Source of the DNA: Candidatus Paceibacter sp.
Lineage (GTDB): Bacteria; Patescibacteriota; Minisyncoccia; UBA6257; JAGOQP01
Reading direction: 5' to 3'
DNA length: 54,581 nt
Assembly (NCBI GenBank): GCA_020724905.1
Contig: DYGB01000005.1
Location: 1-54,581 of the forward strand
Shown here: piece by piece, positions 24,366 to 33,786 of the stretch
Layout of the letters: each line of letters starts with the position of its first letter
Position numbering within the stretch: position 1 is the first letter of the stretch
Made by a program: the position numbers and the translations under genes
The notes under the pieces: model-generated
The model's database searches: none
Told to the model about the DNA's origin: nothing
What the model saw: only the letters and a program-made list of their open reading frames with translations

Positions 24366-27300
24366 TTATAATTTTTCTTCTCTTTGTATTTCTGTCTTCA
24401 ACAGGTGCGTATGCATATCCAACAGAGGTTCATGAGTTTATAACGCAAGAGGCACTAGAGCAGTATAGTAAAGAAATCTCGTATAGTTTTAGCAATAAGG
24501 AAAAGAATTTTATTATAAAAGGTGCGGCTCACGAGGATACAACTCCACGGTGGATGAATCACTTTTTTGATCCTGTGTATAAAAGGGGGCTTAGTTCAGA
24601 TTCTGCAATAAATCCTTTTCTTCCCATAGGAAAATGGAATGATGCTCCGACATGGGCAAACTCTTGGGAAGAGCAAGACAAGAGTTTATACAAAAGTTTT
24701 CAGATGTTTTCCAATACATCTGTTTTTAGTGAACTAAACATTAACAAAACCGAGAGCGTATATACATGGAATAAAGCCCTGTATGAGTGGATAAAAGGGG
24801 ATAAAAATAAATCATTGTTCATTCTTGGTCATACATTGCATCTTGTTCAAGATATGTTTGTACCAGATCATACAAGAAATGATGCACATCCGGTGAGTAG
24901 TCCGTATGAAGATTATACGAAAGAACTACTTAATAAAGGAGAAATATACGTAGAAAAAACAAGACCCATTCCTTCTTACAATACTTTCGAAGAGTATTGT
25001 ACTAGTGCTGCTTTGTATTCTAATGAAAATTTTTATAGTGAAGATACTATAGGGGCTCAATCTGGATATACGAGCCCAACCCCCTCTTCATATGAGATAT
25101 ATGATGAAAGAATTCTTCTTTCAAGAGATGGAAAAGAAGGAGAAAAGGAAAAAGTATTTCTCGCTATAAAGACCTCAAAATATGGGAGTAATATAGCCAC
25201 CTTAAAAGAAGGTATTAGTACAAATGATAAAAAAATTCTTAAATCATATTGGGACCACTTATCACCGCGAGCTCTTGTGTATACTACTGGGGCTATAAAT
25301 TTCTTCTTTTCAGAGGTTGAGAGGTATAGGGATAATCCAGAGGAACTAATTAAAGATAAAAAGGGGTTGTTCTTAGGGAATATTTTAAACTCAATAGAAA
25401 GCTCATTTGATAAAATAGGAGAAAATCTTTTGGGGACAACAAACAACAACAAAACGTATAAATTTTTAATTGGAAATAATGATAACAAGGAAGTAGTTAA
25501 GACAGAATACAGAGAAGATCTTGATTCTATAAATGAGTCTGATGCTATAGAGATAAAAAGAGAGCATAAAGATGAAGAGGAAGATACGGAAAAATCAAAG
25601 TTGAATAATGAAAAAGAAAATACTGAGAACAAAAGAGATTTTATCTCATGTAGCATCAATCATGAATCTCCTAAGTATTTTCCGGTTGTGCTCTCGGAGA
25701 TTGCATGGATGGGTAGCGTAGATGGTGCATCTAATGAATGGATAGAAATAAGCAATATATCGTCTTCAAGAATTAATGTAAGTGGATGGAGTATAAAAAA
25801 TAGAGATGAATCTATTCAGATTGTATTTAGTGACATAGGAATAAATTCTCTAAATCCAGGAGAAATAACTCTTTTTGAAAGAACTAATGATGACGCTGTT
25901 CCACATATTAAATCGGATGGAATTTATAAAGGAGCCCTTAGGAATTCAGGAGATGATATTTTCATATTTGATGGTGATTGCAGATTAATAGACGTTATTA
26001 TTGCAAGTAATGGATGGCCAGCTGGAGACAATAGTAGTAAAAAAACTATGGAAAGAGATCTGGAAACACTTAAATGGTATACATCAAACAGGGTCCACGG
26101 GACTCCAAAGGGGGCAAATTCAAAATATAGTATAGGTGATGAGGAAGAGGAAGTCTCAACTCCTATCCCAACCCAAACTCCTGTTCCTACCCCAACCCCA
26201 ACCGTGACACCCACACAATCTCCTAGTGCTGATGAAATTATTTATGCAGATATTTCTATAAATGAAATAATGTACGATTTGGATGGTAATGATATGGGAA
26301 GAGAATGGATAGAGATAAAAAATGAAGATGAGATACCGGTGTTATTGGATGGATGGAAGTTTTTTGAACAAGACACGTACCACAACATTAATCACGTGTA
26401 TGGGAGTAAAGAGATAAATCCTGGAGGGTACGCAGTAATAGCAGACAAACCAGAGATATTTTTAAATGAAAATCGTGATTTCAAAGGTTCTATTTTTGAT
26501 TCGTCATTCTCTTTGAGTAATGAAGGAGAACTACTAGCACTTTATGCTGGAGATATATTAGTTGACTCGCACTCATACCAAAGTACACAGGGGGGAAGTG
26601 GAAATGGAAATTCTCTTCAGTTGTATGAAGGAGAATGGGGAGAAGGGTTCCCGAGTCCAGGGCATGAGAATAACCATGATCCGATAGTTTCGGAAGAAAC
26701 AGGAGGAGAGTCAGTTACAATTGACCATATAGTTATAAGTGAGGTTCAAGTATCAGGTGGGTTTGGAGTCGAGGAATTTATAGAAATATATAATCCACTT
26801 TCTGAATCGATAGATATATCGGATTACTCTTTACAGTATGCAAGTGGAAGGAATGAGGATATTGGAAATATTTATAAAATAAATTTAGAGGGAGAAATAA
26901 AAGAAAAAAGTTTTTTATTATTGGCAAATAAAGACTCTTCTTTTTCAGAAATAGCTGATAAAACTTTTCCCTTCTCTCTTTCAGGTCAAGAAACGGGGGG
27001 TCTTATTGTATTGGTAGAAAATACAGATTCGATAGAAAGTATAAATGACTCTTCTATTATTGATTATGTAGCATATGGTTCTAAGAACACACTTCCAGTA
27101 GGATTTATAGTAAACACTCCTCCCGACAATAAAAGTATCGAAAGGAAGGCTCTTTATAAAGGAAGATGCGTGGATCCAGAGGGAGATTACGAGTTTAATG
27201 GGAATGGATGTGATCGAGATACTAGTGAAGATTTTATTGTAAGAGATAAGCCGTTTCCACAGAATTCATATTCACAAAAAGAACCAAGGGAGAAACCATT

Positions 27301-28363
27301 AGAAATCTCATCTGTTGATTATCTGTACGATGAGCTTTTTAGAACAGTTTCTTTGAGATGGGAATATGGAGAAGAAAACACAAGGTTTATTATAGAAGAT
27401 AAAGGAGAAGAGACAACTGTATATGAAACTGAGAATATGGCATTTGATGTAAACTTAAAAGAACTCAATATCGCTCATATAATAAGTATATATGTAAAAG
27501 ATGAAGGAGGATATATTTCTGAACCTTTTACAGTTCAAGAGGACTTTTTCCCAGAAAGTTTTATAAAAGGAGTAAATTTTTATGTAAAAGATAATAAAGC
27601 TACTGTTGATATATTTATTCAAGAAAGCGATTTTATTCCCGACTTTTTCGGAAGAGGAAGTGAGGGGGCGTTAGTATTTTCGATAAATAGAGACCCACTA
27701 GATGGAGAAATGATTGAACTTAGTCCAACAAGTGACTTTTCAAACTGGTCTACTAATGAAAAAAATGCTGTTATGGAAAGCATGTTTCGTAGTTGTAGGG
27801 GGGAGCGAACAGCAGACATGATTCCTATTAAAAATGTTTCAGGTGACTGTGGTGTGGCGTACGATGTAGAAAGATTAAAAGAAGGAATTATTAGAATGTA
27901 TCCTGATATTCAATGGGATCCAAGGTTGTTAACGGGAGATGATTATATTTCTATATCTTTTTACAATCTTTACAGTAATTGGACACGAAAAGTATATAAG
28001 AATGTAGGAGTTGATACAAGAAAATACTTTTTTTCAAAAGAAGTATTAGAAAATAATATTCCTCCTACTTCTCCACAAAATGTTCGTGTCGTAAAAAGTG
28101 ATAATGAAGAATATATTCTTTGGGACCCATCACATGACCAAGATGGGCTTGATAATTTTATCAGGTATCAAATAGCAATCATTCCACCGGGTGGAGAATT
28201 AACAGAATCATTGTGGAGTGATGCATATTTATGCTATTCGAATGGAGAACTTCGCGGGCCAAATATACAATATTCAATTCCAGGAACACACACCATACAC
28301 ATGAGAGCTATCGATGAGTTAGGAATGTTTTCGGATCTTAGTACGGTGATTGTGGAAAAGTAG
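24344..28363 (+). CDS. Large secreted protein: zinc phospholipase C-like domain plus lamin-tail domains
   Basis: A 1339-residue protein with a signal peptide (IIIFLLFVFLSSTGAYA). The head (about 25-330) resembles zinc-dependent phospholipase C/S1-P1 nucleases: H30, H63-E64-D65, and the LGHTLHLVQDMFVPDHTRND segment with H163, H166, D170, H176 and H182, good candidates for a tri-zinc site. At least three lamin-tail-like domains follow, marked by SEIAWMG..NEWIEI (about 447), INEIMYDLDG..REWIEI (about 640) and ISEVQVSGGFG..EEFIEI (about 800). A Pro/Thr linker (IPTQTPVPTPTPTVTP) sits between the first two. The C-terminal ~350 residues look like Fn3-type beta domains. Likely a cell-surface or secreted enzyme acting on host lipid or nucleic acid; substrate unknown. 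I saw no sorting signal at the C-terminus. Confidence 0.75.
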   Translation: MENRKYLIIIFLLFVFLSSTGAYAYPTEVHEFITQEALEQYSKEISYSFSNKEKNFIIKGAAHEDTTPRWMNHFFDPVYKRGLSSDSAINPFLPIGKWNDAPTWANSWEEQDKSLYKSFQMFSNTSVFSELNINKTESVYTWNKALYEWIKGDKNKSLFILGHTLHLVQDMFVPDHTRNDAHPVSSPYEDYTKELLNKGEIYVEKTRPIPSYNTFEEYCTSAALYSNENFYSEDTIGAQSGYTSPTPSSYEIYDERILLSRDGKEGEKEKVFLAIKTSKYGSNIATLKEGISTNDKKILKSYWDHLSPRALVYTTGAINFFFSEVERYRDNPEELIKDKKGLFLGNILNSIESSFDKIGENLLGTTNNNKTYKFLIGNNDNKEVVKTEYREDLDSINESDAIEIKREHKDEEEDTEKSKLNNEKENTENKRDFISCSINHESPKYFPVVLSEIAWMGSVDGASNEWIEISNISSSRINVSGWSIKNRDESIQIVFSDIGINSLNPGEITLFERTNDDAVPHIKSDGIYKGALRNSGDDIFIFDGDCRLIDVIIASNGWPAGDNSSKKTMERDLETLKWYTSNRVHGTPKGANSKYSIGDEEEEVSTPIPTQTPVPTPTPTVTPTQSPSADEIIYADISINEIMYDLDGNDMGREWIEIKNEDEIPVLLDGWKFFEQDTYHNINHVYGSKEINPGGYAVIADKPEIFLNENRDFKGSIFDSSFSLSNEGELLALYAGDILVDSHSYQSTQGGSGNGNSLQLYEGEWGEGFPSPGHENNHDPIVSEETGGESVTIDHIVISEVQVSGGFGVEEFIEIYNPLSESIDISDYSLQYASGRNEDIGNIYKINLEGEIKEKSFLLLANKDSSFSEIADKTFPFSLSGQETGGLIVLVENTDSIESINDSSIIDYVAYGSKNTLPVGFIVNTPPDNKSIERKALYKGRCVDPEGDYEFNGNGCDRDTSEDFIVRDKPFPQNSYSQKEPREKPLEISSVDYLYDELFRTVSLRWEYGEENTRFIIEDKGEETTVYETENMAFDVNLKELNIAHIISIYVKDEGGYISEPFTVQEDFFPESFIKGVNFYVKDNKATVDIFIQESDFIPDFFGRGSEGALVFSINRDPLDGEMIELSPTSDFSNWSTNEKNAVMESMFRSCRGERTADMIPIKNVSGDCGVAYDVERLKEGIIRMYPDIQWDPRLLTGDDYISISFYNLYSNWTRKVYKNVGVDTRKYFFSKEVLENNIPPTSPQNVRVVKSDNEEYILWDPSHDQDGLDNFIRYQIAIIPPGGELTESLWSDAYLCYSNGELRGPNIQYSIPGTHTIHMRAIDELGMFSDLSTVIVEK

Positions 28364-28416
28364 GTAGCTAATGTGCTGGCATACTACCTTTCAACTGAAG
28401 AAATAACCCTTCTGTA

Positions 28417-29553
28417 CTACGAAAGAAGAAATGAATCGTATGTATCTCTACTTATCCGCTCCACTGTTCCTTTATATGAAGAAATAAATTCTTTTGGAGG
28501 AGAGATCTTTTTCTGGGGATTAAACTTAAATTCATATCCACGAATTTCTCCACCACTTTCTTCTACATAATCAACCTCCTTTTTTGTGTATGATCTCCAA
28601 AAATATGGATTCACAAAGTGTTCCATATGTGCGTTATATTTAATCCTTTCAGACACGCAGAAATTTTCCCAAAGAGCTCCTTTGTTATCTCGAAGAGAAA
28701 GAGGATTGTAGTTCTGAATAATACTGTTACGCATTCCTACGTCAACAAAATATATTTTCACTGATTTTGAAACCTCTTTACGTCTATTTCGGGAAAGAGC
28801 AGAAAGGCGAAAGATAACAAAGCTCTGTTCAAGAATATCTATATATTTTATTACCGTTGCACGATTTATTCCGAGCTCTCCAGCGAGCTCGTTATATGAA
28901 ATATCCCTTCCTATCTGAAGCGCAAGAAGTTGAAGAAGTTGTCGTACAACGCTTGATTTCCGTATACCTTCAAATTTTAAGATATCTTTGTATAAATAAT
29001 TTGAAGAGATTTCATTTAAACGTTCCGTTGCTTCTTTTTCTGGGAGAGAGAATACTTCAGGATATGAACCAAAACGAAGAAGAAGATCGAGTGTTGCATC
29101 AAGTGAAAATCTGTCCGTGTGTTTTGAGATTTCCATAAGAGAGAGGGGATAGAGTGTAATCACAAACGTCCTCCCTGTTAGAGGCTCTGAAACTTTTGAA
29201 GCAAGGTCAAAACTTGATGATCCTGTTGCAATAATTTGTAAATCAGGAAATGTATCAACAATAATTTTCAATTTTTTTCCGATGTCAGGAATATGTTGTG
29301 CCTCATCCAATACGATAAGTTTATAATCTCCAAGATATGCCTTCAATTTATCAGCTTCTCTGTGAGAAAGTCCTTCTTGTACAGAAAGTAGTTCACAGTT
29401 CAAATATTTTCCTTTTTCCCCAAATTCACTCAAAATATCTTTAGAAAGTGTTGTTTTTCCAACTTGCCGTGCCCCATACATGATAACAATCTTTCCTTTA
29501 AAGAGTTTGTCTTGGATCCTCTTTTTTTCGATCCTTTGTATGTATTTTTGCAT
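28417..29553 (-). CDS. AAA+ ATPase with DUF4143 domain
   Basis: A 378-residue member of the widespread AAA_14/DUF4143 group. Walker A is YGARQVGKTT near residue 27 and Walker B is LIVLDEAQHIPD near 81. The sensor is IATGSSSFDL near 112, followed by a winged-helix segment (ELAGELGINRATVIKYIDIL near 225) and a C-terminal PD-(D/E)XK-like DUF4143 region (KKEVDYVEESGGEIRGYEFK near 330). The family's role is unsettled; proposals include antitoxin-like and repair functions. It is not followed by a partner gene. TATACT at 29558-29563 lies only 4 nt before the ATG, which would place the transcript start inside the first codon. The gene may be accessory, because DUF4143 ATPases are mobile and often duplicated. 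Confidence 0.85.
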   Translation of the reverse strand: MQKYIQRIEKKRIQDKLFKGKIVIMYGARQVGKTTLSKDILSEFGEKGKYLNCELLSVQEGLSHREADKLKAYLGDYKLIVLDEAQHIPDIGKKLKIIVDTFPDLQIIATGSSSFDLASKVSEPLTGRTFVITLYPLSLMEISKHTDRFSLDATLDLLLRFGSYPEVFSLPEKEATERLNEISSNYLYKDILKFEGIRKSSVVRQLLQLLALQIGRDISYNELAGELGINRATVIKYIDILEQSFVIFRLSALSRNRRKEVSKSVKIYFVDVGMRNSIIQNYNPLSLRDNKGALWENFCVSERIKYNAHMEHFVNPYFWRSYTKKEVDYVEESGGEIRGYEFKFNPQKKISPPKEFISSYKGTVERISRDTYDSFLLS

Positions 29554-29658
29554 AAAAAGTATAAAAAATGATACTATACTATCAATTTTATCATGAATTT
29601 TGTTATTTACAAGGGGAAAAGTACTAAAAAGACCTATTTTACACCAAAATAGCCAACG

Positions 29659-31761
29659 TTACTCCAAATGGAGACTTTTCTTAAACAATGAGAGATAGGT
29701 AGCTAGATAAGGATATTTGGCAAGTGTAGGATCTTTTTGTATTAACCCAAAGGCTTCTTTGTGAGCAGATGAGATCAGTTGAGAATCAGAAAGTGCTTTC
29801 ATGGCAAGGTCAGGCATACCCGACTGTTCACTTCCTAAAAATTGACCAGGACCACGCAAAGAAAGGTCTATTTCTGCTAATTCAAATCCATTTTTTGCAG
29901 AAACAAGTGCTTTAAGTCGCTTGTTTTGGACTCCACTTGTTTTTGTAAAGAGAAAACAATGTGATTGCTCTGTTCCTCTTCCAATTCTTCCTCTGAATTG
30001 GTGAAGTTGAGCAAGACCAAACAATTGAGCTCCCTCTATAATCATGGTTGTGGCATTGGGAACATCAACGCCAACCTCTACAATTGAGGTGGAAACAAGA
30101 ACATCGATAGATCCTTCTTTAAACTGTTTCATGACAGACGCTTTTTCTTCAGATTTCATTTGTCCATGAAGCATCCCAACGGTGTAGTTTTTAAACTCTC
30201 CCGTGGAGAGGCGAGCATATTCTTCTTTCACGGATACAGCATCAAGGAAGAGTATATTTTTTTTCTCAGACTCATCAGAGGCTTCAATACGAGGACAGAT
30301 AACAAAACACTGATGCCCCTTATCAAGCTCAGACCGTATAAATTCATACACAGCAGGTTGCTTTGGGGGAGGAACAATTTCTGTTTTAATTTTCTTTCTG
30401 TCTTTGGGGAGTTCTGTAATTGTAGAAAGAGAAAGATCCCCAAATATGGTAAGAGAAAGGGTGCGAGGAATAGGGGTTGCTGACATAGATATAAAATGAG
30501 GGAGAATATCTTTCTGTTTTGTAAGACGTGATCGTTGCTCGACACCAAAACGATGTTGTTCATCAACAACAACAAGAGCGAGATGCTTGAAAGAAACATC
30601 TTTCTGTATAACAGCATGTGTACCAAATACGATACGAATAGAACCCTTTTTAATATACGAGAGTAAATCTTTTTTTGAGAGTTCTGTTTCAAGTCCATCT
30701 CCAAAAAAGGCAATAGCATGATGTGCGGTAAGGAGTGCAACGCCAGTATTTGTATGGGGGAATAAGTGGGTAAAGGTAAGGAAATGTTGTCGTGCGAGAA
30801 TTTCAGTAGGAGCCATAAAGACCGCCTGAAATCCATTGTCCGCTATGACAAGAGAGGCGAGTGCGACCACAACAGTTTTTCCCGACCCCACATCTCCTTG
30901 AACAAGCCTGCTCGTTGGATGTGTGCGCCCCATATCCTCAAGAATCTCATAGAGAACCTCTTTTTGAGAGGCGGTAAGCTCAAAAGGGAGAGAGGTAAGA
31001 TATGAAGATATCTTCTCCGGTGCATAAGAGGAAATGTATGCTTTGTGTTGGGAAAGTTTGTATCGTTCAAATGCTTGTGTAAGTTGGATAAGGAAAATTT
31101 CTTGGAATGAGAATCGTTTAAATGCCGCCTCAGCTTCATCAAGAGATGAAGGAGAATGGATGGCATGAAAGGAATCTTGCAGAGAAGGGAATGAGTTCTT
31201 TTGTATAATGTGTTGAGGGAGAAATTCTTTTACTTGTATAAAAGGCAATACCTTCCCTATAACAAATCGTATGAGTCGAGAAGTAACTCCTTTTGTTTCA
31301 GGGTAGATAGGAATCAGTTTTCCAGTATGACGTGGAGTCTTTTCTGATGAAATAATTTCAAATTCAGGAGAGGTAAATTGAGGCGTTTTCCCGTCAAAAG
31401 ATACCTTACCAGAAATATTAATAGAGCTTCCTTTTTTAAGTGTTGTGATAAGGTATTTTTGGTTAAACCAGACTGCTTTTGCTTTTCCTGTTCCGTCCTC
31501 CACATATGCCTGAACAATATACATATGCTTACGAGGAGTTCGTGTAATGGATGTCTTGGTAATAACACCATGGATAGTTACCGTAGCATTTTCATCAATA
31601 TCAGATATATTTCGTACATCAGAGAAGTCTTGGTATCTGGTAGGGAAGTGATAAAGAAGATCCTTTACAGTATGTATGTGTAATTTTTCTAACGATGAAG
31701 CAAATTTGTTCCCAACACCTTTTACATCACGAAGTTGCGTTGAAAGTTCAATGGATGGCAT
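29659..31761 (-). CDS. recG: ATP-dependent DNA helicase RecG
   Basis: RecG regresses stalled forks and processes branched DNA. The 700 residues include an N-terminal wedge/OB domain (about 60-165), Walker A GDVGSGKT near 290, the DEQH box (VVDEQHRFGVEQ) near 402, and helicase motifs V-VI (SIVEVGVDVPNA, QLHQFRGRIGRG). The C-terminal accessory segment ends LRGPGQFLGSEQSG. A TATACT box (31775-31770, minus) lies exactly 8 nt before the ATG, another leaderless start. The length is normal. Confidence 0.96.
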   Translation of the reverse strand: MPSIELSTQLRDVKGVGNKFASSLEKLHIHTVKDLLYHFPTRYQDFSDVRNISDIDENATVTIHGVITKTSITRTPRKHMYIVQAYVEDGTGKAKAVWFNQKYLITTLKKGSSINISGKVSFDGKTPQFTSPEFEIISSEKTPRHTGKLIPIYPETKGVTSRLIRFVIGKVLPFIQVKEFLPQHIIQKNSFPSLQDSFHAIHSPSSLDEAEAAFKRFSFQEIFLIQLTQAFERYKLSQHKAYISSYAPEKISSYLTSLPFELTASQKEVLYEILEDMGRTHPTSRLVQGDVGSGKTVVVALASLVIADNGFQAVFMAPTEILARQHFLTFTHLFPHTNTGVALLTAHHAIAFFGDGLETELSKKDLLSYIKKGSIRIVFGTHAVIQKDVSFKHLALVVVDEQHRFGVEQRSRLTKQKDILPHFISMSATPIPRTLSLTIFGDLSLSTITELPKDRKKIKTEIVPPPKQPAVYEFIRSELDKGHQCFVICPRIEASDESEKKNILFLDAVSVKEEYARLSTGEFKNYTVGMLHGQMKSEEKASVMKQFKEGSIDVLVSTSIVEVGVDVPNATTMIIEGAQLFGLAQLHQFRGRIGRGTEQSHCFLFTKTSGVQNKRLKALVSAKNGFELAEIDLSLRGPGQFLGSEQSGMPDLAMKALSDSQLISSAHKEAFGLIQKDPTLAKYPYLATYLSLFKKSLHLE

Positions 31762-31861
31762 ATATAGCTAGTATACCACTCACTTCAGTAAAAAACATTT
31801 ACAGGGAAAGAAATATGTGATTATATATATTCAGTTCATCACAAATAAAAAAGAGGTTAGT

Positions 31862-32497
31862 ATGAATGATATTTTTGGCCCTGGATCGAATCTATCAACG
31901 CGATTCATTCCAGATTATCAACAATTATCTGAAAAAATCCAATTTCTTAAGAATATTGGAATGGAGATAATATTAACATCAGGGACGTTTGATCTATTTC
32001 ACATGGGTCATGGACGATACCTAGAGAAAGCCAAGCAATCAGCAAAGAACTTTGATAAGGCGATACTTGTAGTTGGTGTAGATAGTGACGAACGAGTAAG
32101 AGACCGAAAAGGTCCTGATAGACCAATTGTTTCAGAGAACGAAAGAGTAGAAACGATCTGCCATAGCAGGTATGCAGATCTTGTTACTCTCAAAAGAAAG
32201 GAAGATCAAAAGTGGGAACTTATCAAGATCGTCTCTCCAGATATTCTCATTATCTCAGAAAGAACAAAATATAGTGATGAGGAAATTATTCTTCTTGACG
32301 AATGGTGTGGGAAAGTTGTTGCACTGGAAAGCCAGGCAACAACAAGTACATCAGCAAAAGTAAGGCTTCTTCACATTAATTTTTCAGAAAAAATGAAAAA
32401 AGAAGTCCTTGAACATCTGGATATTACAAAAGATAAGATCGTAAAGATTTTTGATGCAACAAAAGAAGCACAGGGAAAAGGAGGAAAGAATGAGTGA
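31862..32497 (+). CDS. Cytidylyltransferase-like nucleotidyltransferase (RfaE2/TagD-type fold)
   Basis: A 211-residue protein with the HxGH signature (FDLFHMGHGRYLEKAK; His47 and His50) and a C-terminal ISERTKYSDEE segment equivalent to the ISSTxxR motif. This predicts transfer of CMP or AMP from an NTP to a phosphorylated substrate such as a sugar or polyol phosphate. The substrate cannot be told. The ATG at 31862 is chosen for the AGAGGTTAG ribosome site; the upstream ATG at 31817 lacks one. The 3' end overlaps the deaminase gene by 8 nt. Promoter-like TTTACA and TATATA boxes lie upstream near 31800-31830. Confidence 0.8.
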   Translation: MNDIFGPGSNLSTRFIPDYQQLSEKIQFLKNIGMEIILTSGTFDLFHMGHGRYLEKAKQSAKNFDKAILVVGVDSDERVRDRKGPDRPIVSENERVETICHSRYADLVTLKRKEDQKWELIKIVSPDILIISERTKYSDEEIILLDEWCGKVVALESQATTSTSAKVRLLHINFSEKMKKEVLEHLDITKDKIVKIFDATKEAQGKGGKNE

Positions 32498-33317
32498 TAC
32501 AGGAATTATCCTATATATACCCGTTCTTCATAGAGGATATCTTGAACTCATAAGAAATAATAAACACAGTACAGTCTATGTATTGGGAGAGTGGATAGTA
32601 GAAGAAATTCCGTATTTAAAAAAAGAGATACGGGCTCTCTCTCCAAAAGAAGTAGTTACAGCGCTCAAAGTATTATTTCCAGAGAACAAGTGTGTACTTC
32701 TTTTCAAGGAGCACATAAAAGACGCCTCTAATCTGCACGAAACAATTATACTTCCCAATGATGATGTTTCTTCCTATCTAGTAGAGATGTATCTCAATAA
32801 AGCAAAAAATATTGTTTTTGAGAATATATTTCTAAGATGGGATAGAAAAAACACAAAAGAATACAAAGACATTGTCTGTGAAATAGTCGAACCTTCTGAA
32901 TTCATGGAACGAGCAAGAAATCTTTCTCTAAAAAGTTCAGACTGGTGGAGACAAGTTGGTGCTGTTATCGTAAAAGATAATCAAGTTCTTGTGGAAGGAT
33001 ACAATACACACCTACCCCACCAACATATCAACTATATACAAGGGGATCCTCGAAATACATCTCATAAGGGGAAAGATATTGAGTTGTCTTCAGCGATACA
33101 CGCTGAAGCAAAGGCAATAGCTACAGCAGCACAGAGAGGGATGTCCTTAAAAGGATCAACAATGTATGTTACGACATTTCCATGTCCTGTATGTGCTAAA
33201 TTGATAGCATATAGTGGTATTAAAAGCGTCGTTTTCTCTGAAGGATATGCCATGCTTGATGCTCAAGACATACTAACTTCATTTTCTATAACAATTCAAA
33301 AAGAAAACCCCAGATAA
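32490..33317 (+). CDS. Cytidine/dCMP deaminase-family protein with extra N-terminal domain
   Basis: The C-terminal half has a zinc deaminase site: SAIHAEAKAIATAA (His-Ala-Glu near residue 204) and TFPCPVCAKLIAYSG (two Cys near 231-234), with an upstream SSDWWRQVGAVIVKDN strand as in dCMP deaminases. The first ~130 residues are an additional domain I do not recognise. dCMP deaminase would supply dUMP for the thymidylate synthase encoded nearby (33787), which fits. The start at 32490 follows AAAGGAGGAAAGA, a strong ribosome site. The stop lies in the centre of a bidirectional terminator. Confidence 0.8.
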   Translation: MSDTGIILYIPVLHRGYLELIRNNKHSTVYVLGEWIVEEIPYLKKEIRALSPKEVVTALKVLFPENKCVLLFKEHIKDASNLHETIILPNDDVSSYLVEMYLNKAKNIVFENIFLRWDRKNTKEYKDIVCEIVEPSEFMERARNLSLKSSDWWRQVGAVIVKDNQVLVEGYNTHLPHQHINYIQGDPRNTSHKGKDIELSSAIHAEAKAIATAAQRGMSLKGSTMYVTTFPCPVCAKLIAYSGIKSVVFSEGYAMLDAQDILTSFSITIQKENPR

Positions 33318-33336
33318 TTATCTGGGGTTATTTTTT
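33307..33336. terminator. Bidirectional terminator with both convergent stop codons inside it
   Basis: A 22-nt perfect palindrome (33307-33328) followed by TTATTTTTT on plus and preceded by AAAA. The deaminase TAA (33315-33317) and the HIT-protein stop (33318-33320, minus) abut at its centre. Confidence 0.85.
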
Positions 33337-33785
33337 GCACTTATTCTAAAGCGTAGTTCTTTGAATTTCGGATTGTCTGGATGATAGGGAAAAATCACAT
33401 GTGCGTGTAGATGATGAACTGTTCCTCCATTCAAGTGAGGGTCTCCAAATCGTATAGCAAGACCGCCACTTTTAAGAGAGAAGGAATCTTCCAAGGAAGA
33501 AACAAGTTCTATGAGTTCATTTCCAGCACCAGCATCAAGATCTCCTATCTGTTGGACATGCTTCTTCGAGATGAGAAGAAAATGATGTTCTGAACCATCA
33601 TAGGGCCACTGATTTAAGGTAAGAATCCAATGCCTTCCATTTTTAAGAAAGGGTAACTTGTGTTCTTTTTGGAGATTTTTTTCACAAAAAGGACATTCAT
33701 GAGACTTTTCTATTCTTTTCAATACGTCGGCTTGCTCTTGTGTTCTTGAATGAGCAGGAACAACAAATTTTTTTTCTTCAGACAT
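33318..33785 (-). CDS. HIT-family nucleotide hydrolase/transferase
   Basis: A 155-residue protein with the histidine-triad signature HHLHAHVIF near residue 127 and an N-terminal CPFC pair (about 36-39) that may bind zinc. The family hydrolyses or transfers nucleoside monophosphates (Hint, GalT, Ap4A hydrolase groups). The exact substrate is undetermined. It begins 1 nt after the thymidylate synthase stop, so the two share a transcript. Its stop faces the deaminase gene. Confidence 0.85.
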   Translation of the reverse strand: MSEEKKFVVPAHSRTQEQADVLKRIEKSHECPFCEKNLQKEHKLPFLKNGRHWILTLNQWPYDGSEHHFLLISKKHVQQIGDLDAGAGNELIELVSSLEDSFSLKSGGLAIRFGDPHLNGGTVHHLHAHVIFPYHPDNPKFKELRFRISAKNNPR

Positions 33786-33786
33786 G

